Source: Setaria digitata
Taxonomy: Eukaryota > Nematoda > Chromadorea > Rhabditida > Setariidae
Direction: 5' to 3'
DNA: 64,000 bases
Assembly (NCBI GenBank): GCA_003640385.1
Contig: RCAB01000032.1
Span: 1-64,000, forward strand
Part shown: positions 1 to 11,762 of the stretch, piece by piece
How the letters are laid out: each line of letters starts with the position of its first letter
Numbering within the stretch: the first letter of the stretch is position 1
The notes under the pieces: model-generated
What the model was told of the DNA's origin: nothing
Seen by the model: the letters and a program-made list of their open reading frames with translations, nothing else
Databases searched by the model: none
Position numbers and translations under genes: made by a program

Positions 1-1079
1 AGCTTTAGCTTTAAATCTCATTTCAAATCACTATAACGAGATTTCATATTCAGGCTGAAAGATAAGAAATATGAGAATTCTAAAGGCTTGCCAGAAAAGA
101 AATGTGCTCTATTCTTCAGCAGTTTTTTTTCTCTTGTAGTTGAAAATCCTTAAACAATTCCCAGTTACTTGAGATTTAAAATGTTCGTAACAACATTCAT
201 CATATTAACAGCCATCAGGAGAGAATAACTATCAGATGAAAATAAGACGATAATTGCAACAGAGGTTGCCATCATTAACAATAATGATCAAGATTACTGC
301 TGACAATGATTATCTTTAATAAAGTTCATAATAATGACTGTGTATATCAAAGCAGAACAGCTAGATATTTATGGAGCTAATTATGCTGTTAATTGGTAAT
401 AAATAATGTTAGGCTATCATAAACCCTACCTGATAATGATAATCTGCAATTAGTTCAGTCATTGGAAGTTTTATTTAGTCCACGTGAAAAGAGAACTTTT
501 GGTCAACTTAGCAGTTTAAATGAAAAAAAAAAAAAAAAATGCTTTCAAACAGATTCCGTGAATTACGGAAAAAAAAAAAAAGAAGCATAATATTTACAGC
601 AAAAGTCCGAAATACTGAAAAAAAAAAAAAAAAAAGTTTTTTTTTTTCGAGAAAGAAAGAGCGAAAGAATGCGAACTTCGATAGTTATAATTTGATGGAT
701 GAGCATGAGAAGCACTCAGCCCCATTAAATTTCAACTCGCATTTTCTGTTGTTGTTTCTTTTTAACAGAATTAAAGAAATTTTGTTGTACTTTTAAATTG
801 TTTTGATAACAAATGAATTGATATGAGATACGTCGGCACAAAGAAAAATTTTTCGTAGAAAAGAGGTACGGCTTAACTCTTCCCTTATTCTTACAATTTT
901 AAATTTTTATAAATTTAATAAATTCTTGTAGGAAATTATGGAAGATTGTTTGGAAGTGGAATGGAAAGAGAGATCTGTTCTCGAAATTGCAGAAATTATG
1001 ATAAAACTGGCTGAAAGTGTAGTCTTTCTTCAAATTTCATAGAATTAAATTTTAATATTTAACTCTAAAATTTTTGCAC
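1..1079. other. AT-rich region without a recognised gene
   Basis: No family match or convincing exon was seen. The stretch holds several A/T homopolymer runs (around 524-539, 570-580, 619-648). Open frames here are low-complexity Lys/Phe-rich translations of those runs. It lies downstream of the stop codon of the CAP-Gly gene on the minus strand, so the part next to 1080 is probably its 3' UTR. Confidence 0.5.
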
Positions 1080-2923
1080 TCAAACATTTGCAAGGAAGCT
1101 AACTTCTTCTCGTCTTGATGAGACCGGGATTTCTTGCAAAAGTTCCACTTTATAGGATGGAGCGAATATGCCATGTTGTGGTGCACAGTGGAAATATGCG
1201 ATACCTGAAAGGAATTTGCTTTTGAGATTGTGAGTAACCTCGTAAAATGCCACAAAGAAACATGAAGGCATCCAGGAAAACAAAAGGAATTTTAGGCTAA
1301 TTTTAATTAATTAGCATCAATTAATATATATTTCAAACGAAAACATTTCTATAAAGAAAACCGAATTAACTACTAATTCGATTGTTTCTTTTATAAAGAT
1401 TCAAAAAGCAAAAAATTAGTTTTCTTTTTTAAAAATTTGCCTCAATTTATTATTAACCTCCTTTCCCAATCCACTACCTTTTTTCTTTCTAACCTCTTTA
1501 AAAAAAAATTTAGTCAACAGACCAAAAATTGTCAGTCATCTTTATTCGAACAATTAGAAGGAAAGGAGAGAATTAGAAATTTCTCGAATTAATTAATTCG
1601 AAACTGCTTAGTGATTCAGTTTAATTGAACCGAAGAACTACTTAATCCAAATCGAAATACTCGCAGCAAGATTTTGTAGAACTATCTAACAAAACTATGA
1701 AGCAAAGGGATCACTTCGCTAGAATAATATTCAATTTTGCGAGCTACTCATAAATTTTTAAATGCTGAAAGGAGCTCAAACCTTGATAGGTACCATCATG
1801 TCTCCCTTCGGGACGGTCTAGTTCTATACCGCAGAATATCCCTGTCTTACCCTGAACCGGACCAACGTACATTAATGTTCCGGCGCCGACTCGTCCAACG
1901 ATCACTCTTTTACCCACATCCCATTTACCGATCAATTCACCATCGTTGGAAGCCTAGAAAAACTATTTGATTTGAAAAATAGGCTTTAAATCAGTCTTAT
2001 AAGCAGCTGCCTCATAAACTGTCAGTTATTTCATTCATTTTCAGTAACCTCTGATGTTTCTCTTAAGTAAAAACATGATAAAATTCTTTTGTTAAAGACT
2101 TTTCTTTAATGCTATATGTTTTCAGCTGCTCATTTGGCTCTTCGTAAGATAAGAATTTTTGGGCAAAATTAAAATTTACAATTTCAGATTCATCTAGAAA
2201 CATCTAGAACGAGTTCAGGTGGCTTATTAGGTGTTCGAGAAAATAAATTAATTTTAGCAAACGCATCATAAACAATATTCCTTCGCAAGGAATTCTTCCG
2301 GTAATTATGAATTACATTTCATTTTTTTTCCATTCTAATATTTCGTCACTTCAAAGTTTAGCACTTAAGGAACCTTTGAGCTATTAAACTCCTCGTGTTT
2401 AAGCTAAATCAATTAAAACTACAATTTGATTGAGTTTATTCAGCTGTTGAAAACATATGGATTCAATAAATTCGTCGCCGTTATCAGAGGAATCAATCGC
2501 ACAGTTTAATACCACCTGGACAGACACACTAACACCTGTTTCATTTAAGTTTAGCGGAATTAGCATCAAGCAAATGCTAAGAAACATCTTGATTTCTGAT
2601 AAAGAATTTTAACAGCGGTCTTAAATGAAATTTCCGGACTAAAATATCCTGTTATGAGTGTTTTATTAGCAGCAAAAAAAAGTAAGTTTATCTGATCCGG
2701 CATCCCAAATCTGTAAACAACCAGGAAATACGTAACGTGACCTCACTATTTCCCCTTCACATAATAAAGGTATATGATATCTTTCCATCCTTTTCCCCAA
2801 CTTTTCCCCATCATTTTCCTTCCATACGATGGAAGCATTTAAGTAATTCGAATATGCCACTTGCGATTCCATTCATGTCTGATTCCAGATATAATCGATC
2901 TCGAATGTTGCATGGATCATTAG
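1080..2923 (-). CDS. CAP-Gly domain protein, C-terminal part
   Basis: The last two exons (1953-1782 and 1204-1080) join in phase and encode a complete CAP-Gly domain, which in this family binds the EEY/F tails of tubulin and EB proteins. Visible are VGKRVIVGRVGAG, a GRHDGTYQG version of the GKNDG signature across the splice, then YFHCAPQHGIFAP. The protein ends about 24 residues later (stop 1080-1082), so the domain is C-terminal. Two upstream exons fit by phase only: 2535-2423 (phase 1 in, phase 0 out) and about 2923-2828 (ending phase 1, contains RLYLESDMNGIASGIFELL). A further candidate, 3538-3431, is open and phase 0 but does not join the 2923 exon directly. The 5' end and start codon were not found. 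The HGIFAP ending recalls CEP350-type CAP-Gly domains; CLIP or kinesin-13-type proteins are alternatives. The domain call is firm; the upstream exons are inference. Confidence 0.72.
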
Positions 2924-3430
2924 CTTGTCGATTAGTGAAATCAATCAATCAGTAAAGGCATGATCATAAATCTTTCTAATGATAGTGCTTTATTAATTTA
3001 CCTGTATATAGATATAAGTAAATTTAACACCGTATTCAGTGATAGATAAAATACTTATCATTGGAAAGGTTTACGGAACAATACTGTTAGCAAAATATGC
3101 CTTGGCTGCATGCTATTTTAGTAAATGGATTGAACACAAAGTACTTACTACTCTTTCCATCTACTTCATTATATTTCGGATACTTCAGCTAACTTCTTTT
3201 AGCTTGATGTCAGTTTTTAAGTCTTTCTCAGTTTTATAACATCAAATGAAGCGTAAAAGGAAGTATAATACTGTCGACACTAGCCACATTATAATTAATT
3301 AATATAGCATAATTGTAATCGCTAAAAATAAATAATCAAGCTCTAAGCAAAATCTCATGATTATTTTACACATGGCAATTAAATACAGGAAATTGTGGAA
3401 GTACAACAATTCTAGGAAAATTTTAATTAC

Positions 3431-3538
3431 TCGCATATTTTGCGCAGCTTTAGCGGTAGCAACAGCATTTGCTTCAAGCTTAATTTCATCGAAACTACCA
3501 ACACCTAATTCATTACTATCATCGCCTTTCAAATTTAG
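3431..3538 (-). CDS. Candidate upstream exon, possibly of the CAP-Gly gene
   Basis: The minus strand reads TTTCGTAG, then 36 open codons, then a GTAATT donor. The peptide (KGDDSNELGVGSFDEIKLEA and on) has protein-like composition, unlike the surrounding AT-rich sequence. It begins and ends in phase 0. No family was recognised. It may belong to the CAP-Gly gene just downstream, but a connecting exon would be needed to restore phase to the 2923-2828 exon. Confidence 0.3.
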
Positions 3539-6500
3539 CTACGAAACCAACTGTTAAATAAAATTTGGATGAAAAATAACTAATAAGTAAAAGTTAAAAA
3601 TTATTCGGGCTCTTTTAATTTTAAACATTGAAATACTATGGATAAACTTTCAGAGACTAGTCATCAATACACGTTACATCCTTTTGTTTAGCGATCATAA
3701 TATAACTGGATGTAACATGAAACAACTACAAAATCATCAGCAGTACGTAATCCGGGAGAAATAGAAAGGAGTAACTTTGATAATTTATCAGATCAGTTAA
3801 GAAAAGAGTAATTACCTTATCACTGGTAGATTTATGCATTGCTGCAAACTATCAATTTTTGACCAGCGCGGAACACTGAAAAAAAAAAAAAGCATTTTAT
3901 CCAGAAAATTACTTAGAAATTAAAAATTTTCTCGAATAACGCATAGGTGAAGAACTGCGAAAAAGGTGGTAAGACAGGAAAGACAATAAAAGCTTAAACT
4001 AAAAGACGCAAAGGGCCATGAATGGTAAAGCCTTGAATCGATAATAAAAACCTAGGCTAATGCAAAAACATCTTTTACTGTGTAAAAAGTCTCTCAAACT
4101 AACGATCGATGATCGGACTACACAAATAAATGGGAACAAACATGAGAAAGACAAGAAGGAATGTGAAATGTGATGGATTATTTGGCCACAAGACATTTTA
4201 GGACTCTCCGAAGATTTAAAAATAATTTTGATTATTTAGAAGCGGTAATAACACAGCACAGACAAATCGGCGGAGAGAGCTAAGCGGAAAATGGAAATCG
4301 ATTCCCGAAGTACAACGTTATGTGTGGGATGTTTGTTGTTGTTTGGCCACTGCTCTATAGCCCAGGATATTTTGACGTTCTCAGTGATATTTTATTTAAA
4401 AATTATATTTGTGAGATTAATCGTGTAATAAATTTAAATGCAAACATAAACAATTGAGCAGAGAGAAAAATTAATCGAACTGAATTTTTCATTCCGAACT
4501 TATATTTTGGTTATGCCTTACAACTGTGAAATTTGAAATGACCTTGGAAGTTAGTATCAGTAAAGTTTTGCTGGTCTTCTTCCTTCAGTAAATCAAAAAA
4601 AAAAAAAAAAAAGATCCATTAATTTTTTCAGATTAATTTCTACCATGCAATTAAAAAAAAAAAAAGAGAAAAATCGAGGAAAAATTGATCAAGTGATGCT
4701 TTAGTAAAATTATTAACTTTTAAAGTTTAAACAAAGTGAAACTAAAAAATTAGGAAATTATTATCCTGGCAAAATTATTAGTCATTATGAGTGCGAATTA
4801 ATTTAAAAACGATTAATTCGTATGAGTTGAAAAATAATCAAAAATTTATATTGACAGCAACTAGTTGGGAAAAGAAGAAGAAGGCTTTGTATTGTTGAGT
4901 AATGAGAAGTTGAAAATCATCAATATGACTAATGCATATGTTTGGAAAGGAACAAACAAACAAAGTAAAGCTTGTAGGAAAAACTGAAAACTTTTCAAGT
5001 GAAGAAATTTGTTGCGAATTTGGTTGTTTACCTGAGCAGTGAGAATTAAAAGACAAAAAATTCATTAAAAATCTAAACTATGTACAAAATAAGCTAATTA
5101 ACTAAAAAAAAAAAAAAAAAAAAAAAAAGTCAATGGTTTCAATCAACAGTTGAAAATGTGAGAAATGTAAAAATTTGATGAAAACTGAAGCTGTTAATTT
5201 ACATAAATTACTCTTCTAATTAATGCTATTTCAATAGGAATTATTGATCAAAATCAGAGAGTAAAATAATGATGAATGATAATAAAGGGATGAAATGTGC
5301 CAAGCCAAATAAGGCTTAAAGGAGAGGACATATAATGCAGCTGAGTAAAGAACACTTTCATTGGAAATGGAACAGACAGAAAAATAATTTAATGTAAAAT
5401 TGGCAAAATGGATGACGGCGATGCATCAAGTAGATGTTCTTTTTTGGTTTATCCATCGTTCGAGTAGAAGGACGTAAAAGATACGCGAAAGTACGTGGAC
5501 TATTCTTGTTTAGAAAATTTTTTTTTTTTTTTTTTCACTTCAAATTTCTTATCTTAGAAAAGTTTCAACAAATCGTAGCAGTAGTCATGCGTTAGTTTAA
5601 CATAGAGATCTAGCGAAAAATGATATTTCAAAAAAAAAAACATTTTACATTCGTAAATGATGCATATTTCTTAAAACGTCTCGCAAAATTGTCACCAGTG
5701 GAAGAATGCAAGTCATTTCACGTGAATTTGAGCTTCTTCAATCAAAACTACAACTTTATTTCATTGCTGGATGAATGAAGAAGAAAATGTTAGCAATGTG
5801 AAGTGATGTTCGTAACACGTTGCAGATGCAACATGCATGCACGCAGACGATAGCCAGATTTTAGGATAGAAGCAACTAGAATGGACAATCTAGAAAAATC
5901 AAAATAAGAAGCTTAAGATTTCCACTCAAAAATTCTCGATTTGATGTTCATTTTCAGGAAGAAATAAGACAGTGTTCATTTATCTTCTCTTTTCTCGATC
6001 ACTGACTCAAACCAAGATGCACTAATTAGGAAGATTCAGGATATGAGCTTCAATTTATTTGAATGACACAATTAGTTCAGGAAAAATTAAGAGTAAATTC
6101 TAATCTTAGAAGTTACATGAATAGATACAGAACGTTTACTACTGATTTGAAAGCTTTTTTTTTTTTTTTTTTTTTTTTCTTTTTCCTTGTGGAAAGCGGA
6201 ATAAGAAGGAAGGAAGGCATAAGCGTTAGATGGTTCGACTAAATAAGAGCAGATAACAACTTTCCATCTTCCAGATAGAAGCATTCAAATATTTCCTCAA
6301 GAGAATTTGCAATTCAATGTTCGATAAATAAGCGATGAATGGCTTCCGAGAATATAATTGGTAAACTAATAAATAGACGAATATTGTTGTCGTGAGTTAG
6401 CTTAATTTCAATTTTTCATTTTCTTAGTAATTCTTTTTTTTTTTACCATTCACAATCTTGTAAAGATCATAACAATTTTACAAATCTATATATTCATCAA

Positions 6501-6774
6501 TTAGCTTCTTGAGAGATGGACTAAATCTTTTAATTTGATATAATTTAAATTTTTGAAATTTTTTGTTTCAAAATATGGAATTTTCTGAAGTCCGAATTTC
6601 ATATCACTTTTTTTTTTTTTTTTTTTTTCAACATTACATCTGACATACATGCATTCCATTCGAAAAATGCTATAACTGTCTTTTTTTTTTTTAAATACTT
6701 TTTTTTCTTTCAGTGAAAACGTATGAAAAATATTACAATTGAAGATAATTCTGCCATCACAGATGCTTGATATT

Positions 6775-6810
<36 letters not shown>

Positions 6811-8178
6811 NAAAAAAAAAACAATCTCGAGAATGATAGATATCATGCATATACGTTAGCATTGCCGGAAAATTCCACCGATGAATGCCAATAAATAATC
6901 AACCGAATAAAGCATACAGTCAGTAAGAATAAAGAATCAGACAATTTGCTAATTTTCATAGATAAGATGAAGAATTTCATAATTATAAAAAGTTAAGTTA
7001 GGAAAGCCATTAATGTTCTCTGCTAGAATATTGAACACATATTTTATTTCATTTTAATAACAGACAACAATGATTATGGTTAAGCTAGAATGAAAATTAT
7101 ATTTAGTGAAGGGATTTTTGTTCAGAAAATAGTCATCTTCTTGAGGTATGACAAAGTAGGAGATATAGGATGTAATTAATATATGATTTTAGAAAAGCCT
7201 TATTTTAATCTTGAGAACCAGGATCTGCCACGATAAAGCAAAATACTTACTTCTCTTAAGTAATATGAAGGTTAAAAGAAGCAGTTAAAAGAAAAAAAAA
7301 AGAAAAGCATGCAATAAAAATTAGCTCCATTTCCTTTTTTTTTTTCCCCAAACGCTGAATGCTACGACGAATGATGTGCCCTCCTTGGCTCACAAGCCCA
7401 GCTTCAAAATATCGATTCCTTACTATAGAATCTTGATTCTATTCGAGAGCCTAGCGTACAGCAATTGTCCAATGTCCAATGCATCTGTTTGCATATTGTC
7501 GACAATCTTCTGCCTAATATTACTAACTGATTTCTTGTCGAATGACTAATCGAAAGAATTGTATTTAAAATTTGATTAAAACTATAATCTCCTAATTATT
7601 CAGATTAGGTCAATGAGTAGTAAAATTGTGCAACGAAATTGTTGGATTTAGAATCGTTTTAATTCTAATAGCGGGAATTATGGATCTTTTGTTTCGAACT
7701 CTTCCTGAATTCATCCGAGGCCTTGAGCATTGCAAGGATTGTAATCTGTAAATTGATGAATAATGATTTGTACAAAATAAGTTAGATAAGAAGGAAAACG
7801 ATTCGATTAGATAGGCTCATCTAGTAGAGAAGCCAAGCCCGAAGTTTTCCCTAGTGTAGTAGAAGAAATGACTTGCCAAGCGAAAATCGATGTATTATTT
7901 TTAAGTATTGCCAGATTGTATAAATTGAAAGATCAATTCCTACTAACACATGGAAGGTGAACAAGTAAAATTAGCAGCATATTATTGATGAAAAAGTGTT
8001 ATTATTTAATTAGCTAAACTCCAGTTCCATAGTGAGCTATATACTTAGGTGAATATCTTCAAGGGATGCTTTTTTTTTTTTTTTTTTCTTTTAAATATCA
8101 TCGGACTTAAATGAAGAAATAGCGACGTATTACTACAAACAAAAGGAACTCGAAAAAATCCAACACCATATAGGTTTC
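3539..8178. other. Long gene-poor stretch with A/T homopolymers
   Basis: No exon with convincing coding quality was seen on either strand. Runs of A or T of 11-30 nt recur (3879, 4597, 5106, 5520, 6158, 6609, 6777, 8070). The longest, near 6777-6821, contains a single N. It probably holds the unresolved 5' part or promoter of the CAP-Gly gene and the 3' UTR of the TRPM gene, whose stop is at 8179. Confidence 0.5.
6777..6821. repeat. Poly(A) tract interrupted by one N (6811)
   Basis: About 45 nt of A with an N at 6811. The N probably marks an unresolved homopolymer length or a join in the assembly and not biology. Confidence 0.8.
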
Positions 8179-11100
8179 TTAATTAACATTTGTATGTTGA
8201 ACATCGCTGAAGAACTTCAGGGCAGCAAAGAGATATTCTCGATCTCGAGTCGATAGAGCATCTTCATTACAACTCCGCCAGTTTAGTGTTCCTGTTGTTG
8301 GTAGCATTTCAAACGCTCGAGATCTAAGGAAGTGAAATCATTGAAAAATGAAAGGCTTAAACTATATGTTGAATTTATATAAGTAAATGCCAGTATTAAA
8401 CAATGCAAGAAACTAACGAATTACCAATGGATAACTAAGACAGATATTTTGTTACAAATTCAGCAAAAGTAAAATCCTACAAAAAGAAAATACAAACCCA
8501 AGGAAAACTGCCCAGATGTCGTGTTCTACCCATGCGTTATCAGTATCACGTGCGTCCGCTACTTGTACTCGTTTCACGTGGGCCACACCAGCGCTTGTTT
8601 CACCAACATTTAGCTGGCACTGACTGGAGAAGACCTGTAATATTTTACGGGAAAAAAAATGCTTATATATATTATAATACTTCTGAAGCAAAAAATATCT
8701 GTATAAAATAACTTTTAAATTCATTCGAAAGGAAAATGGAAGTTAGAAAAGTGAAAAAATCAAGTTTCGATTGGGCTTTTGGCTTTTGGTTTCGATTTGG
8801 CCTTCTTTTCTGGAAGCTCTAGAAAGAGCTGGAAATTATACAGATTTGACAATGAGTTAGAAGAAAAATCAGCTTGAGGATTTAGAAAAATTTGCGCAGA
8901 TCCTAAATAGCTGTTAGTTTTGGTGAAATGACGTATTACACGAAGCCTAGTATGAAGTTAGATTTCGAAATTATTTTTCTAAAATTTTGGGAAGCTCTAC
9001 TTTATAAAAATCAAAAAGACTTGAAATTTTCTATGATCTTGATGGAAACCCTCGAAATATGCATTTCATGCAGATAGATAAAGGTTCTACTAAGTTACTT
9101 TTACTTTATTTCATCCCGATTGGGTGCTTAGCCACAAACGGATAAAATTGCAGTAGACTTCCGAAAAAGTCTATTCAGGTTTTGAGATTATGAGAACATA
9201 CAAAATGTCTCGGACAAATCTTTTTTCTTTTTATAGAACAGACATTTGCGCATTTACAATTGAGACTTGAAAATGAATTCAAGACGAACTACTTTGACAG
9301 CTTTTCAAAATTACTAAGCTTTTTATTTTCCGAAATGATTTTATTTTTCATTGTCTCCATTATATATAATTTTCAAACACTGTCTAGAAATTAATTCTCA
9401 AAACTTCATATAGTTCAAAATCTACAATTTTTTTTTCTGGCCAAAAATAAAGATTCTTTGCTTACATGAACATCATAATCGCTAAGTAAATTGCTTCGAA
9501 GAATCAACTGAAGCTCCTCATCGCAACGTCCATTATTAAATCGCCAACGAGTCGGAAATGCACTTCCTTCCAGTAACATCTGGAGTATATTTATCAGTTA
9601 GTGATCTTAGACTGAACAAGATGAAATCGAAAGTGAAATGTCCTGTAAATATACAACATGTAAAATGTATAAATGTGAAATAAAAGAAAAAAAGACTTCA
9701 GATTTTTTTAAAATTAAATACCATCAACTGATTGTTACTACTCGATCTTCGTATCAAAATATAGATGCCCAGCAAGTTAACACCAAACTTCAAATGATTT
9801 CCACGTCCGGCGATACCTTGTCGACCTCTTGGATTCATAGGTAAACCATACGCATCAGTTGTGAGTGGTAGTGAAGGTAAAAACAATTCTAGCATTTTGT
9901 TTTGCTGCCATCGTTTCCAATATTTTCGTAGCACAGCAAAATTCTGAAATTAAAATGTATGACCATCAAACTTCTCTCAAAGTTATTCTAATCTATGGAC
10001 ATAAGAAATGTTAACTGCACTGGCTCATTACACTTTTTTATATACTGTTAATTTAATTAACATAAGTCTGTTAATAACTACTTACTTCTGGAGTTGAGAT
10101 ATCAACATACTTCTGTTCAGCACTTGGGAAATCATCAACGGGTTTGCAGTAGAATGGTGGACAGTAATTGGATACTAATATTTGAAAAGGCCGATATTTT
10201 TCAGCAACTACTAATTTTTTAATATTTGTTGTCTGGTCGTAGGGTACCATTTTGGATGAACTATTCCAGGTATCGCTTGCATCTGTGAGCAAAAATGATT
10301 TTTCTGAAGACGAAAGGTACAGTTCAAGCTTGTAAAAGTTTGATTAAAGAGTGTAATGACAGAGTGATGTCATTATGAAGGAACTGGTGCTTCCTTTTAG
10401 TCATACTTTTAGAAGAGGTCGAAAAATACTGTGACACAGTCAATAATCGAATCTGTTCTCGCAACTGATAGTTTTCACTGCTACATTTCAGATCCACTCC
10501 TGTTGGTTTGTTCACAGATTGACTCCACAGAGTTATGGATTTCATCTAAATGCATCTGATTTTATCTAATTAGTCTTGACTGTCTGAAAGGTTGAAAATA
10601 ATTTAGAGTTCGTATAGATGTATAGACTTATACAAACTCTATGTTAACTTTTTCAAACTTATGCATTTCAGTAAAAATGAAAATAAATACTGATGACATT
10701 TTGGAAACACAGTGCCGCTGTGCTCTGAAACGGTGAAATAACAATAAAGCTTACGCTAAAGTGGAAATCTCGAAATGTGTGTAGAGTGGAGGAGATACTT
10801 CCGCCTGTGTTAGCATTAACAAAACGGCTTGTACCAACAGATAATTTTGAAGTTTGTTGAGTGAGGAGAACATCAGGATGATCCAAGTTGACCATATTTG
10901 GCGTGTGGTACGAATTAGGGAAAAAACCGCATGACCGACAACATGTGGTACCGAGAAAGAAGACTGGAGTAAGCGGTGGCGGTAGCGGGGGACGGAACCT
11001 GATTTATACCGGCGTGTACATATAGAAAAAATCAAAATGACACACAAATGAGAGCATCTCTCTCCATTTCAGAAATATGCACTTAAGAGGCATAAGATGA

Positions 11101-11727
11101 AGCCACTTGTACAAATAAAGGTTGAATGGAAATTACGACAGAGAATATTAGAAATGGTAATGATCAAAATTGAAGCCGTAAAGTCTTAAGGTTCCAAAGA
11201 TTGAATATAGTTCGATTTAACTGAGCATAACACAGTGCTGATGATTAATAAAGAAAGTGAAAGNTTGAAGCCGTAAAGTCTTAAGGTTCCAAAGATTGAA
11301 TATCGTTCGATTTAACTGAGCATAACACAGTGCTGATGATTAATAAAGAAAGTGAAAGTGTACTGCGATTGGAACTAACCTCAAATCCTCAACCAGTGAG
11401 TAAAGCTGATACTTCCAAATCTCATCTGCTTCACTATCCACTTCTTTAGCTGTTTTGGAAAACAACGCGAAAAGAATTGGCCAGCAGATTAATTTCAGGA
11501 CAATAAAATACTCGAATACAGCCATATAACTGACCCAATTCTGAGTTGGACAGTTAGAATCACTAAAACCACCAACAGCTACACAACGATTGCGATCACG
11601 AAAATTCCCGAGATACGTCTTCTTGCAATGTTCTGATTCTTGGAGCTCTGTGAGAAAATTTTCTACTTTCGAGAAAATCAAGAAGAAAATATTATATATA
11701 TATATATATATATATAATATTTTCTTT

Positions 11728-11762
<35 letters not shown>

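Noticed and set aside
6501..6824. 107-codon minus-strand open frame
   Set aside because: Made mainly of poly(A)/poly(T) translated as Phe and Lys, and it contains the N.
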